Origin: CAYUVH01 sp964448135
GTDB taxonomy: Bacteria; Verrucomicrobiota; Verrucomicrobiia; Limisphaerales; UBA8199
Direction: 5' to 3'
DNA: 64,000 bases
NCBI GenBank assembly: GCA_964448135.1
Contig: CAYUVH010000005.1
Location: 1 to 64,000 of the forward strand
Of the stretch, positions 41,277 to 49,755 are shown piece after piece. The number at the start of each line of letters is the position of its first letter. Position 1 is the stretch's first letter. The notes under the pieces were generated by a model. The model did not search any database. It had not been told where the DNA came from and saw only the letters and a list, made by a program, of their open reading frames with translations. A program made the position numbers and the translations under genes.

Positions 41277-43793
41277 ATGAGCGAAGACGCGATGAATAAT
41301 TTCACGCCCCGGGCCCAGCAAGTGCTCGCGCTTGCGCGCAAGGAGGCGGATCGGTTCAATCACAATTTTGTCGGCACCGAACATCTGCTCCTCGGGCTGA
41401 TCAAATTGGGACAAGGTGTTGCCGTCAACGTGCTCCACAAACTGGGTCTCGACCTCGAAACCGTCCGTCTCGAAGTCGAAAAGCAGGTGGGCACCGGGCC
41501 GGACCAGAAAATGATTGGCAACATTCCTTATACGCCGCGCGTGAAGAAGGTTTTGGCGCTGGCGGGCAAGGAAGCCAAGAATTTGAATCACACTTACGTC
41601 GGCGCCGAGCACATTCTGCTCGGCTTGCTGCGCGAAGGTGACGGCGTGGCCGCGCGGGTGCTGAAGAGCCTCGACGTGGACATCGAGCAGACGCGCCAGG
41701 AAATCTTGAAGGAACTCGACCCGAACCTTGGCGGCCAGGAAGAGGCCCCGCAGGCCAGCAGCAGCGGCGAAGTTCCCGAAAAACCCGCCCCCGAGAAGAA
41801 GGGCGAAGTGAAGACCCCGGCGCTGAAGGCGTTCGGGCGCGACCTCACCGAGATTGCCCGCAAGGGTGAGATGGACCCGGTCATCGGCCGCAAGACCGAG
41901 ATCGAGCGGGTGATCCAGATTTTGTGCCGGCGCACGAAGAACAATCCCGTCCTCCTGGGCGAGGCTGGTGTCGGCAAGACGGCTATCGTCGAAGGTTTGG
42001 CGCAGGAAATCGCCCAAGGCAATGTCCCGGAATTGCTGCGCGAGAAGCGTTTGATCACGCTCGACCTCGCACTCATGGTCGCGGGCACGAAATATCGCGG
42101 TCAGTTCGAGGAACGTATCAAGGCGGTGATGGACGAAATCCGCCGTGCCAAGAACATCATCCTCTTCATCGATGAGTTGCACACCATCGTCGGCGCCGGT
42201 TCAGCCGAAGGCACGATGGACGCTTCCAACATCATCAAGCCGGCTTTGAGCCGTGGTGAGTTGCAGTGTATCGGCGCCACGACGCTGAACGAATTCCGCA
42301 AATACATCGAGAAGGACGCGGCGCTCGAACGCCGGTTCCAATCGGTGAAGGTGGAAGCGCCTTCCGTCGAGGAAGCGGTGCTTATCCTCAAAGGCCTGCG
42401 CCCGAAATACGAGGAGCATCATAAGGTCGAATACACGGACAAGGCCATTGAGGCCTCGGTGAAACTTTCCGATCGCTATATCACGGACCGGTATCTGCCG
42501 GACAAGGCGATTGATTTGATGGACGAATCAGGTTCCCGGGCGCGCATCGGCACGATGACCCGCCCGCCGGAGGCGAAAGAGGTCGAGCTCAAGATCGAAG
42601 AGATCAAGACGAAGAAAGAGCGCGCCATCAAGAATCAGGATTTCGAAGGCGCCGCCGCGATGCGCGACCTGGAAAAACAAACCAAGGAACGCCTCGAAAC
42701 CGTGCTCAAGGAATGGCGCGTCAGCCGCGAGGAAAAGCGCGTCAAGGTGGACGAGGAAGAGATTTTGCACGTCGTTTCGAAATGGACCGGCATCCCGCTC
42801 CAGCGCATGGAGCAGGGCGAGATGCAGCGATTGCTGCAGGTCGAGACCGAGATGGCCAAGGTGGTCATCGGACAGAAAGAAGCAGTTTCGGCGCTGTGCC
42901 GCGCTTTGCGACGCTCGCGCGCAGACCTCAAAGACCCGCGCCGTCCGATCGGGACGTTTGCGCTGTTGGGACCGACGGGTGTCGGCAAGACGTTGCTGGC
43001 CAAGACGCTCGCCGAGCATTTGTTCGGTGATTCGAAGGCGCTGATCCAGCTCGACATGAGCGAGTACATGGAGAAGTTCAACGTCTCGCGTTTGGTGGGA
43101 TCGCCCCCGGGTTATGTCGGCTTCGAAGAAGGCGGCCAGTTGACCGAGCAGGTTCGCCGCAAGCCGTATTCCGTGGTGCTCTTTGACGAAATCGAAAAGG
43201 CCCACCCGGATGTCTGGAACATGCTTTTGCAGATCCTGGAAGAGGGCAAGCTGACCGACAACGTCGGCCGCGTCGTCAACTTCCGGAACACGATCATCCT
43301 GATGACCTCGAATGTGGGGTCGGATACGATCAAGAAGCAATCCACCCTGGGCTTCTCGCCCATCGTGGACGAAGTCACTTACGAGAAGATGCGCGAGCGC
43401 ATTCTCGAAGAAGCGAAGAAGACGTTCCGTCCGGAATTCCTGAACCGCCTCGACGACCTGCTGGTGTTCCGGTCGCTCACGAAACCGGATCTCGTCGAAA
43501 TCCTTGATCTGGAAATCACCAAGGTGATTCAGCGCCTGAAAGCGCGGAACATCATTCTTCAACTCGACGAAAAGGCGAAGGATTTCCTGGTCACCCGCGG
43601 CTACGACCCGCAATACGGCGCGCGCCCGATGCGTCGCGCAGTCGAGCGGTCGCTCGAAGACCCGCTGGCCGAGGAGATACTCAAGGGCTCGTTCCACGAA
43701 GGCGACCCGGTGAACGTCAGCGTCGAAAACGACAAGCTGACTTTCTCGCAGCCTGCTTCCGCCGCGCCTACTGAAGACGCCGCGGTAGGCTAG
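41277..43793 (+). CDS. clpC: ATP-dependent Clp protease ATP-binding subunit ClpC
   Basis: The 838-residue AAA+ unfoldase has two Clp-N repeats (about 5-145; FTPRAQQVLALARKEA and YTPRVKKVLALAGKEA), which in Bacillus bind phosphoarginine. It then has the first ATPase with GEAGVGKTA near 228, a middle domain with a UVR-like motif (IKNQDFEGAAAMRDLEK, about 445), and the second ATPase with GPTGVGKTLLAK near 565. A charged linker rich in E, P and K sits at about 150-175. With McsA and McsB it forms an arginine-phosphorylation degradation system; the ClpP peptidase is not in the window. A strong terminator follows. Confidence 0.95.
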   Translation: MSEDAMNNFTPRAQQVLALARKEADRFNHNFVGTEHLLLGLIKLGQGVAVNVLHKLGLDLETVRLEVEKQVGTGPDQKMIGNIPYTPRVKKVLALAGKEAKNLNHTYVGAEHILLGLLREGDGVAARVLKSLDVDIEQTRQEILKELDPNLGGQEEAPQASSSGEVPEKPAPEKKGEVKTPALKAFGRDLTEIARKGEMDPVIGRKTEIERVIQILCRRTKNNPVLLGEAGVGKTAIVEGLAQEIAQGNVPELLREKRLITLDLALMVAGTKYRGQFEERIKAVMDEIRRAKNIILFIDELHTIVGAGSAEGTMDASNIIKPALSRGELQCIGATTLNEFRKYIEKDAALERRFQSVKVEAPSVEEAVLILKGLRPKYEEHHKVEYTDKAIEASVKLSDRYITDRYLPDKAIDLMDESGSRARIGTMTRPPEAKEVELKIEEIKTKKERAIKNQDFEGAAAMRDLEKQTKERLETVLKEWRVSREEKRVKVDEEEILHVVSKWTGIPLQRMEQGEMQRLLQVETEMAKVVIGQKEAVSALCRALRRSRADLKDPRRPIGTFALLGPTGVGKTLLAKTLAEHLFGDSKALIQLDMSEYMEKFNVSRLVGSPPGYVGFEEGGQLTEQVRRKPYSVVLFDEIEKAHPDVWNMLLQILEEGKLTDNVGRVVNFRNTIILMTSNVGSDTIKKQSTLGFSPIVDEVTYEKMRERILEEAKKTFRPEFLNRLDDLLVFRSLTKPDLVEILDLEITKVIQRLKARNIILQLDEKAKDFLVTRGYDPQYGARPMRRAVERSLEDPLAEEILKGSFHEGDPVNVSVENDKLTFSQPASAAPTEDAAVG

Positions 43794-43811
43794 CAGCAAT
43801 CCAGCTTCACG

Positions 43812-43844
43812 AGCGGTGGCGATCTCAAGTCGCCACCGCTTTTT
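43812..43844 (+). terminator. Rho-independent terminator after clpC
   Basis: Perfect 11-bp arms (43812-43822 and 43830-43840) enclose a 7-base loop and are followed by TTTT. It lies between the convergent clpC and cbiO genes. Confidence 0.9.
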
Positions 43845-43886
43845 GGTTTTGAGCTCCCGGGCCTGGCCAGGCTGGAGAACGAATCA

Positions 43887-44714
43887 CTACGCCTTCGGCT
43901 CCTTCAAATTCTTTGCCGGCCCGAAGTTCGCCGACGCCAGTTGCTGGAAATCCCAGGCCACATCAGGGTGCGGATGGACATGCCGCAGAATGTGTGGCCG
44001 CTCCAATCCGTGCTTGAGCATCAAAGGTTCGTTGTTGAGCAATTCGGTCACCGGGCCATCGGCCACGACCTGCCCCTTATCCAGCACGATTGCCCGCGAA
44101 CAAAGCTCCACCGCCATCTCCAAATCGTGCGTGGCGATCAACTTCGTCGCCTGGATATCGCGCAACAGCGCCTTGAATTCGCGCCGGCCGCGCGGATCCA
44201 AATCGCTGGTCGGCTCATCCAGGACCATGATGGCCGGTTCACAAGCCAGCACGCCGGCGAGGCAGGCGCGCCGCTTTTCGCCGTGGCTGAGGTGGTGCGC
44301 CGCCCGGTGTGCGTGATTGGAGAGCCCGACCTGCGCCAGCGCCGTCCGCACGCGCGCCTGAACGTCGTTCTCGGAAAGCCCCAATTGACGCGGGCCGAAG
44401 CCCACATCCTCTTCGACCGTCGCGCAAAACAACTGATCGTCGGGTTGTTGAAAGAGCAGCCCGACCTGACGCCGCATGAGGGGCAGATTTTCGCGAGTGA
44501 TCGGCTTTCCCATTACCGTCACGCTGCCGTCGCCAGGCGGCTTTTCCGGGAGGATGCCGTTCAGATGGAGGAGCAGGGTGGACTTGCCGGAACCATTGGG
44601 ACCGAGCAGGGCCACGCATTCGCCCGGTGCGACCTTGAAGGAGATTCCCCGCAATGCCTCGGTACCGTCGTGATAACGGTAGGTGAGTTGGTTGATTTCG
44701 AGGGCGGCGTTCAT
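43887..44714 (-). CDS. cbiO: Energy-coupling factor ATPase CbiO (cobalt/nickel)
   Basis: The 275-residue ATPase has Walker A GPNGSGKST near residue 38, a Q-loop GLLFQQPDDQLFCATVEEDVGFGP typical of ECF ATPases, signature LSHGEKRRACLAGVLA with histidine replacing the usual glycine, Walker B MVLDEPTSDLD and the switch in ATHDLEMA. The PDDQLF segment is the mark of the CbiO/EcfA group. The start at 44714 overlaps the cbiQ stop by ATGA. Substrate identity, cobalt versus nickel, is inferred from the CbiM partner. Confidence 0.9.
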   Translation of the reverse strand: MNAALEINQLTYRYHDGTEALRGISFKVAPGECVALLGPNGSGKSTLLLHLNGILPEKPPGDGSVTVMGKPITRENLPLMRRQVGLLFQQPDDQLFCATVEEDVGFGPRQLGLSENDVQARVRTALAQVGLSNHAHRAAHHLSHGEKRRACLAGVLACEPAIMVLDEPTSDLDPRGRREFKALLRDIQATKLIATHDLEMAVELCSRAIVLDKGQVVADGPVTELLNNEPLMLKHGLERPHILRHVHPHPDVAWDFQQLASANFGPAKNLKEPKA

Positions 44715-45325
44715 TTCCATCCCCGCGCGCACATCGCGCTGTAAATTCGCTCCGCCCGCTCCGACGCGCGAATGAAAAGCTGGCCGACCACGTTGGCTTG
44801 ATAACTCCAGACGGTTCGCCGCGCATTGCTGAAAGTGCGGGAAGCGCGGGCCCGGCGCATGCGCTCGGATTCCTCGGCGAGGACGAAAATGTAGCGGTGC
44901 ATCAGGGCGATGGTGGTGATGAGCAGGCTGGGAACCCGCGCCCGTTGGAGAACTTTGAGAATTTTCGAAAACGGCGTCGTTTGCACGACGAGCATGACCG
45001 AGAGCAGGCAAACGGAACTTTTCAGCGCCAGCGTCCAGACGTTCAGCCGCGAGCCGGGCTGAAACGAATTCACGGCAGCCACGCCGAGAATCAGCGGAGA
45101 AAGCAGGACCACCCGTTTCAGCAAGAACAGCGGGGAAACCCGCCCCAACCAGGTGACCGTGATCAGGAGCAGGGCAACGCCCGCGAACCAACCAGGCGGA
45201 GGTACGGGAATCACAACGGTTGTAATGATGATCGCCAGCGCGACCGTCAGTTTAAGCGCCGCCGGAGCGCGGGAAATTGCGGTTTCCGCCGGACGGTGGG
45301 AATGGCTTATCAACGCGTCAATCAT
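44711..45325 (-). CDS. cbiQ: Energy-coupling factor transmembrane protein CbiQ
   Basis: From ATG 45325 the product is 204 residues with several helices and the two Ala-Arg-Gly-like coupling motifs of EcfT proteins near its end (RRARASRTF and AMCARGWK), which contact the ATPase. The longer open frame (to 45475) runs into cbiM and lacks support. The gene overlaps cbiM upstream and cbiO downstream by ATGA, so the three form one coupled operon. Confidence 0.88.
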   Translation of the reverse strand: MIDALISHSHRPAETAISRAPAALKLTVALAIIITTVVIPVPPPGWFAGVALLLITVTWLGRVSPLFLLKRVVLLSPLILGVAAVNSFQPGSRLNVWTLALKSSVCLLSVMLVVQTTPFSKILKVLQRARVPSLLITTIALMHRYIFVLAEESERMRRARASRTFSNARRTVWSYQANVVGQLFIRASERAERIYSAMCARGWK

Positions 45326-46266
45326 GACGTCTGGTCGCCTTTCCGTACCAACGATCGCGCCAACAGCAGCGCCAGGCCGAATACAACCGAACAGCCCGCC
45401 AGCCCGGCCAATGCGGTTGCCCCGCGGTTCCAGGGGAGTCCGGGAAACTGATAATCCTTCACTGGCGCATGCCACGCCGTGGTTGCCGCTCGATGATCAA
45501 AGCCGAACTTCGTTGCGACCGAATCCAATCCATCCGGCCAGTGGCACGCAAAGGGTGAAACAAACAATGCGAGCCCGGCGATCGCCAGCATCGCGTACAC
45601 GGTCCACTCGTTCCACCACGGGCGCGCCACCGTCGGCTCGTTGACGCGAACCAAATCGGGACGGGTTCTCACCACCGCAAAATAAGCCATCGCGCCAATC
45701 AACCCCTCGCCAATCCCAATGAGCATGTGGATCGCGATCATCGCCGGAAACGCGGACGTGCCGCTGACCGTGCCCGACCACGCGAGTTGCCCCGCGCAAT
45801 TCGCGGCCGCGATGACCGTTGAACACCAGCCACCAAAAGCCACGCCGGCGATCTGGCCGCGGGTTCCAGGGATGGCGCGCGACACCAAAACAAAAACGAC
45901 GTAGCCCGATACGACTCCCAGCACGGCCATGTTCAGCACATTCGCCCCCAGCGCAAGGATGCCGCCATCGCCGAACAGAAAAGCCTGCACAATCAGCACG
46001 GTGGTCATCGCCACCACGGCCGCGCTCGGGCCCAGCAGTGCTGCGACGAGCACACCGCCGAGGAGGTGGCCGGAGGTGCCGCCCACCACGGGGAAGTTGA
46101 TCATCTGCGCGGCAAATATGAAGGCGGCGGCGAGCCCAAGCAGGGGAATCCTTCGCGGGGGCAATTGGCGGCGCACCTGCCGCAACGCCACGCCCACACC
46201 CGTCGCGGCGAGTACGGCGCTCGCGGCGGCAGTTTTCCCGTCAATAAACCCGTCCGGTATGTGCAT
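45322..46266 (-). CDS. cbiM: Cobalt/nickel ECF substrate-binding permease CbiM with CbiN/PDGLE-like C-terminus
   Basis: The 314-residue membrane protein begins MHIPDGFID; in the family the N-terminal Met-His loop binds the metal ion in the membrane pocket. Six to seven helices follow, with GGTSGHLLGG near residue 62 and HMLIGIGEGLIGA near 180. The C-terminal part contains CHWPDGLDSVATKFGF, the PDGLE signature of CbiN-like domains, so the M and N components appear fused. No cobalamin or nickel riboswitch is visible in the short upstream gap. Confidence 0.9.
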   Translation of the reverse strand: MHIPDGFIDGKTAAASAVLAATGVGVALRQVRRQLPPRRIPLLGLAAAFIFAAQMINFPVVGGTSGHLLGGVLVAALLGPSAAVVAMTTVLIVQAFLFGDGGILALGANVLNMAVLGVVSGYVVFVLVSRAIPGTRGQIAGVAFGGWCSTVIAAANCAGQLAWSGTVSGTSAFPAMIAIHMLIGIGEGLIGAMAYFAVVRTRPDLVRVNEPTVARPWWNEWTVYAMLAIAGLALFVSPFACHWPDGLDSVATKFGFDHRAATTAWHAPVKDYQFPGLPWNRGATALAGLAGCSVVFGLALLLARSLVRKGDQTS

Positions 46267-46333
46267 GGTCGCCGCTTAATCTCGCAGCATTTGACCCATG
46301 GTTCAACCCCAGACACCGGACTTGCAGGGTGGC

Positions 46334-47305
46334 TCAATCCGGGTATCCGTTCGGATTCCGCTTATGCCAGTCCCAGGCCGTTTTCACAATATCCTCGAGC
46401 TTCGGATACTTCGGCTTCCATCCGAGTTCGCGCACGGCTTTCTCCGCCGCCGCGACGAGCTTCGGCGGATCACCGGGCCGGCGCGGTTTTTCGATCCACG
46501 GAATCTTCGAGCCGCTGATCTTTTCGCAGGTCTCGATGACTTGTTTCACCGAATATCCATCGCCGTTGCCGAGGTTGAAAAATCCCTGCTTGCCCGGCGC
46601 CAGCGCGAGCATGTGTGCCTGGGCGAGGTCCACGACGTGGATGTAATCGCGGATGCACGTCCCGTCCGGCGTGGGATAATCGGTGCCGTAGATCTCGCAT
46701 TGTTTCGCCTGGCCGAGCGGCACCTTCAGCACGTTGGGGATCAAATGCGTCTCGACGCGATGATGCTCGCCGAACTTTTGACCGGCGCCCGCCGCGTTGA
46801 AGTAGCGAAACGCCACGAACTCCAGCTTGTAAATCTCGCGATACCACTTGAGCATTTGCTCGAACATCAGCTTCGATTCGCCATAAGGATTGATCGGCCG
46901 CTGTGGCAAATCCTCGGTCATCGGGACGCGATCCGGCGGGCCGTAGGTGGCGCAGGTCGAACTGAAGACGAATTTCTTCACGCCACTGGCCACGGCGGCT
47001 TCGAGCAGTGAAAGTCCATTGGCCACGTTGTTGCGAAAGTATTTGCCGGGATTCGTCATCGACTCGCCGACGAGCGCATTGGCCGCGAAGTGCAGAATCG
47101 CCTCCGGTTTTGATGCCCGCACGGCAGCGAGGATATCGCCCTCTGCTTCCGGTTTGCCCAATACGAATCTGGCCCGCGCATCCACCGCCGAGCGATGGCC
47201 TTCGGTAAAATTGTCATACACCGTCACCTGGTGGCCCGCGTTGAGCAATTCTTCCGTGCATACCGAGCCGATATAGCCGGCACCGCCCGTGACAAATACA
47301 TTCAT
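46334..47305 (-). CDS. galE: UDP-glucose 4-epimerase
   Basis: The 323-residue protein is a short-chain dehydrogenase-type epimerase with the NAD motif VTGGAGYIGS at the N-terminus, FAANALVGESM near residue 80, FSSTCATYG near 118 and the catalytic Y-x-x-x-K in PYGESK near 143. GDGYSVKQVIETCE in the C-terminal half binds the sugar nucleotide. It interconverts UDP-glucose and UDP-galactose, feeding the envelope glycan genes further right. The ATG at 47305 starts directly before the NAD fold; the longer frame to 47368 has no support. Confidence 0.9.
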   Translation of the reverse strand: MNVFVTGGAGYIGSVCTEELLNAGHQVTVYDNFTEGHRSAVDARARFVLGKPEAEGDILAAVRASKPEAILHFAANALVGESMTNPGKYFRNNVANGLSLLEAAVASGVKKFVFSSTCATYGPPDRVPMTEDLPQRPINPYGESKLMFEQMLKWYREIYKLEFVAFRYFNAAGAGQKFGEHHRVETHLIPNVLKVPLGQAKQCEIYGTDYPTPDGTCIRDYIHVVDLAQAHMLALAPGKQGFFNLGNGDGYSVKQVIETCEKISGSKIPWIEKPRRPGDPPKLVAAAEKAVRELGWKPKYPKLEDIVKTAWDWHKRNPNGYPD

Positions 47306-47412
47306 GCCGGGCAACGTAAATGCGACCGCCGTCCGCCTCAATTCCAAAACTCCGCCGGAGAGGAACACGAAGCCAGCGTTGCGGAATGTGCTGAAGGGAA
47401 TATGCTCTGGTT

Positions 47413-48417
47413 ATGAATCGGGCGACGCGGGCTTCCTACGTGATCATGGCGGTGCTGCTGGTCCTCATTGCGTCCCTCCATCTCGGCACGTTTGTGCTGA
47501 CTGCGCTGTTCGGCTACTTCGCCCTGCAGATGTTCAGTTTTGGCCGCAGCCGGATCCTGGGACTGGCCATTTACATCGTTGCGGTCGCGGCAATCGGATT
47601 TGGACTCGTATATTTTTCGCGTCAGGCGTACGTGGCGCTGCCGAAGATGGCGGACACGGCGATTCCTGCCGTGGTTGGGTATGCGGAACAAAAGGGGATC
47701 GAGCTGCCATTTACTGATTACGAAAGTTTGAAGACGCTGGCCTTGAGTGAGGCCAGGGAAGGCATCGCCAGCGTCGGACGCTACGCGCGTGCTGCAAGCC
47801 TTGAGCTTGTGCTGCTCGTGGTGGGGCTGGTTGTCGCCGCCAGTATGTTTATGCAGCCCACCTGGGGCACTGAGAACGACCCGCAGACGGCCCGGGACAG
47901 TCTTTATGCCACGGTGGTCCGGGAGCTGGGCGTCCGATTCACCACCTTTTTCCAAAGTTTTGTCCGGGTGATCGGCGCGCAGATCGTCATTTCCACGATC
48001 AACACGGCTTTGACCGCGGTGTTCCTGGTGTGGACCGGTTATCCGTTTGCGGCGGTGCTGATTGTCTCAACTTTTCTTTGCGGCCTGCTGCCGATCATTG
48101 GGAACCTCGTCAGCAACACGGTGATTTTCTGCGTCGGCTTTACGATTTCACCCAAGACCGCGCTGGTGGCGCTCATCTTCCTGATTCTGATCCACAAGCT
48201 GGAATACTTCCTCAACAGCAAGATCATCGGGGATCGCATCAAGAGCCCGATGTGGTTGACGCTAATCGGGCTGATACTGGGAGAAAAACTGATGGGCATT
48301 CCGGGTATGATTCTCGCCCCGGTGGTTCTTCACTACATCAGGGTCGAAACTTCTCAGAACAAAAGTCAGACTGCATCCGCCGAGCAACCATCGCACGAAC
48401 CGGCGGGTAAAGTGTGA
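47413..48417 (+). CDS. AI-2E/PerM-family permease
   Basis: The 334-residue membrane protein has about seven to eight helices grouped in the PerM pattern: two at the N-terminus, a soluble stretch, and a C-terminal bundle with FAAVLIVSTFLCGLLPIIGNLVSN and KLEYFLNSKIIGDRIKSPMWLT near residue 255. The family is named after an autoinducer-2 exporter, but members include Na+/H+ antiporters and other transporters, so the substrate is open. It stands alone between galE (divergent) and the NamZ-like gene. Confidence 0.82.
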   Translation: MNRATRASYVIMAVLLVLIASLHLGTFVLTALFGYFALQMFSFGRSRILGLAIYIVAVAAIGFGLVYFSRQAYVALPKMADTAIPAVVGYAEQKGIELPFTDYESLKTLALSEAREGIASVGRYARAASLELVLLVVGLVVAASMFMQPTWGTENDPQTARDSLYATVVRELGVRFTTFFQSFVRVIGAQIVISTINTALTAVFLVWTGYPFAAVLIVSTFLCGLLPIIGNLVSNTVIFCVGFTISPKTALVALIFLILIHKLEYFLNSKIIGDRIKSPMWLTLIGLILGEKLMGIPGMILAPVVLHYIRVETSQNKSQTASAEQPSHEPAGKV

Positions 48418-48476
48418 TGCCCGCCCGATGATGCAAGTTGTTTGACTGCCTTTGGGAAAGATTTAAACTCCGTTCT

Positions 48477-49706
48477 GTGAAGAAGTTGCTGCTCATCTGC
48501 CTTTTCGTTGCTCTGACGGTTTCGTTGCTGCCGGCCGCCCAAGTGAAGCCGGGAGATGAAGTGCTGGCGGACAGCGGTTTCAAGGCGCTCAAGGGGAAAC
48601 GTGTCGGACTGATCACCAATCCTTCGGGCGTCACCGGCAATTTCGTCAGCGCCATTGAGCTCCTGCGCAATGCTCCCGACGTGAAGCTGGTGGCGCTGTT
48701 CGGGCCGGAACACGGCATCTACGGGGATGCCTACGCCGGCGACAAGGTGGACAATCAAACCGATCCGCGCACGGGCCTGCCGGTGTATTCGCTCTATGGC
48801 GCGACGCACAAGCCCACGGCCGAGATGCTCAAGAGCCTGGACGCATTGGTTTACGATCTGCAGGACACCGGCTGCCGCTCCTACACTTTCGTCAGCACGA
48901 TGGGCGTCGCGATGGAGGCCTGTGGCGAGCAGGGGATTGAATTTGTGGTGCTCGACCGGCCGAACCCCCTGGGTGGCGAGCGCATCGAGGGCAAGCTCGT
49001 GGAGGATCAATTTCGGTCGTTCGTGAGCAAGTGGGACGTCCCCTATGTTTACGGCCTCACCTGCGGCGAACTGGCGAAGATGATCAATGGCGAAGGTTGG
49101 ACCAAGAAGAAGTGCAAACTTACGGTGGTGCCCATGAAGGGGTGGAAGCGTTCGATGGTCTGGCGCGATACCGGGCTGCCGTGGGTGCCGACATCGCCAC
49201 ATGTTCCGAATGGAGAAGCGGCCCTGTTTCAGGTTGCCACCGGCATGCTGGGCGAAATTGGCGGGGTGAGCACGGGTATCGGCTACACGTTGCCGTTCCA
49301 ATGCATCGCGGCGCCCGATGTGGATGCGCACAAACTGGCCGAAGTCCTGAATAGTTACCGCCTTGAGGGCGTCCGCTTTCAGCCGCTGACGTATAAGCCG
49401 TATTATTTTACGTTCAAGGATGAGATCATCGGAGGCGTGCAGATTTATTTCACTGATCCGCGACGCGCGCCGCTTACGGCGATCAATTTCTATGGCATGG
49501 ACGCCTTGAAGAAGGTCGCGGGCCGCGATTTGTTCGAGGAAGCGGTAAAGGCGAAAAAGAGTTTCTCGATGTTCGATAAAGTCAATGGTTCCGACGTGAC
49601 TCGGAAGGCCGCGCAGTCGGGAGTTTCCGCGGCGGAAATTGTCGCGTCCTGGAAGCCGACCGAAGACGCCTTTCGCAAAAAGCGAAAGCAGTATTTGATT
49701 TACTGA
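48477..49706 (+). CDS. DUF1343 protein, NamZ-like exo-beta-N-acetylmuramidase
   Basis: From GTG 48477 the product is 409 residues with a signal peptide (LLLICLFVALTVSLLPAA). The family motifs are present: GLITNPSGVTG near residue 43, LFGPEHGIYGDAYAGDKV near 68, YDLQDTGCRSYTF near 120 and VVLDRPNPLGG near 155. Characterised members (B. subtilis NamZ/YbbC) release N-acetylmuramic acid from the non-reducing end of peptidoglycan fragments. A secreted form suggests a role in wall turnover or recycling. TTG 48438 would give a longer N-terminus without a clean signal peptide. Confidence 0.85.
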   Translation: MKKLLLICLFVALTVSLLPAAQVKPGDEVLADSGFKALKGKRVGLITNPSGVTGNFVSAIELLRNAPDVKLVALFGPEHGIYGDAYAGDKVDNQTDPRTGLPVYSLYGATHKPTAEMLKSLDALVYDLQDTGCRSYTFVSTMGVAMEACGEQGIEFVVLDRPNPLGGERIEGKLVEDQFRSFVSKWDVPYVYGLTCGELAKMINGEGWTKKKCKLTVVPMKGWKRSMVWRDTGLPWVPTSPHVPNGEAALFQVATGMLGEIGGVSTGIGYTLPFQCIAAPDVDAHKLAEVLNSYRLEGVRFQPLTYKPYYFTFKDEIIGGVQIYFTDPRRAPLTAINFYGMDALKKVAGRDLFEEAVKAKKSFSMFDKVNGSDVTRKAAQSGVSAAEIVASWKPTEDAFRKKRKQYLIY

Positions 49707-49755
49707 CGGAAGAAATGGCTGGCCGAAGCCATCAGCCCGGACAAAAATACCGGGC

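Noticed and set aside
46267..46333. Possible cobalamin or nickel riboswitch before cbiM
   Set aside because: The gap is only 67 bases and lies against the galE end; no conserved B12-box-like sequence was seen.
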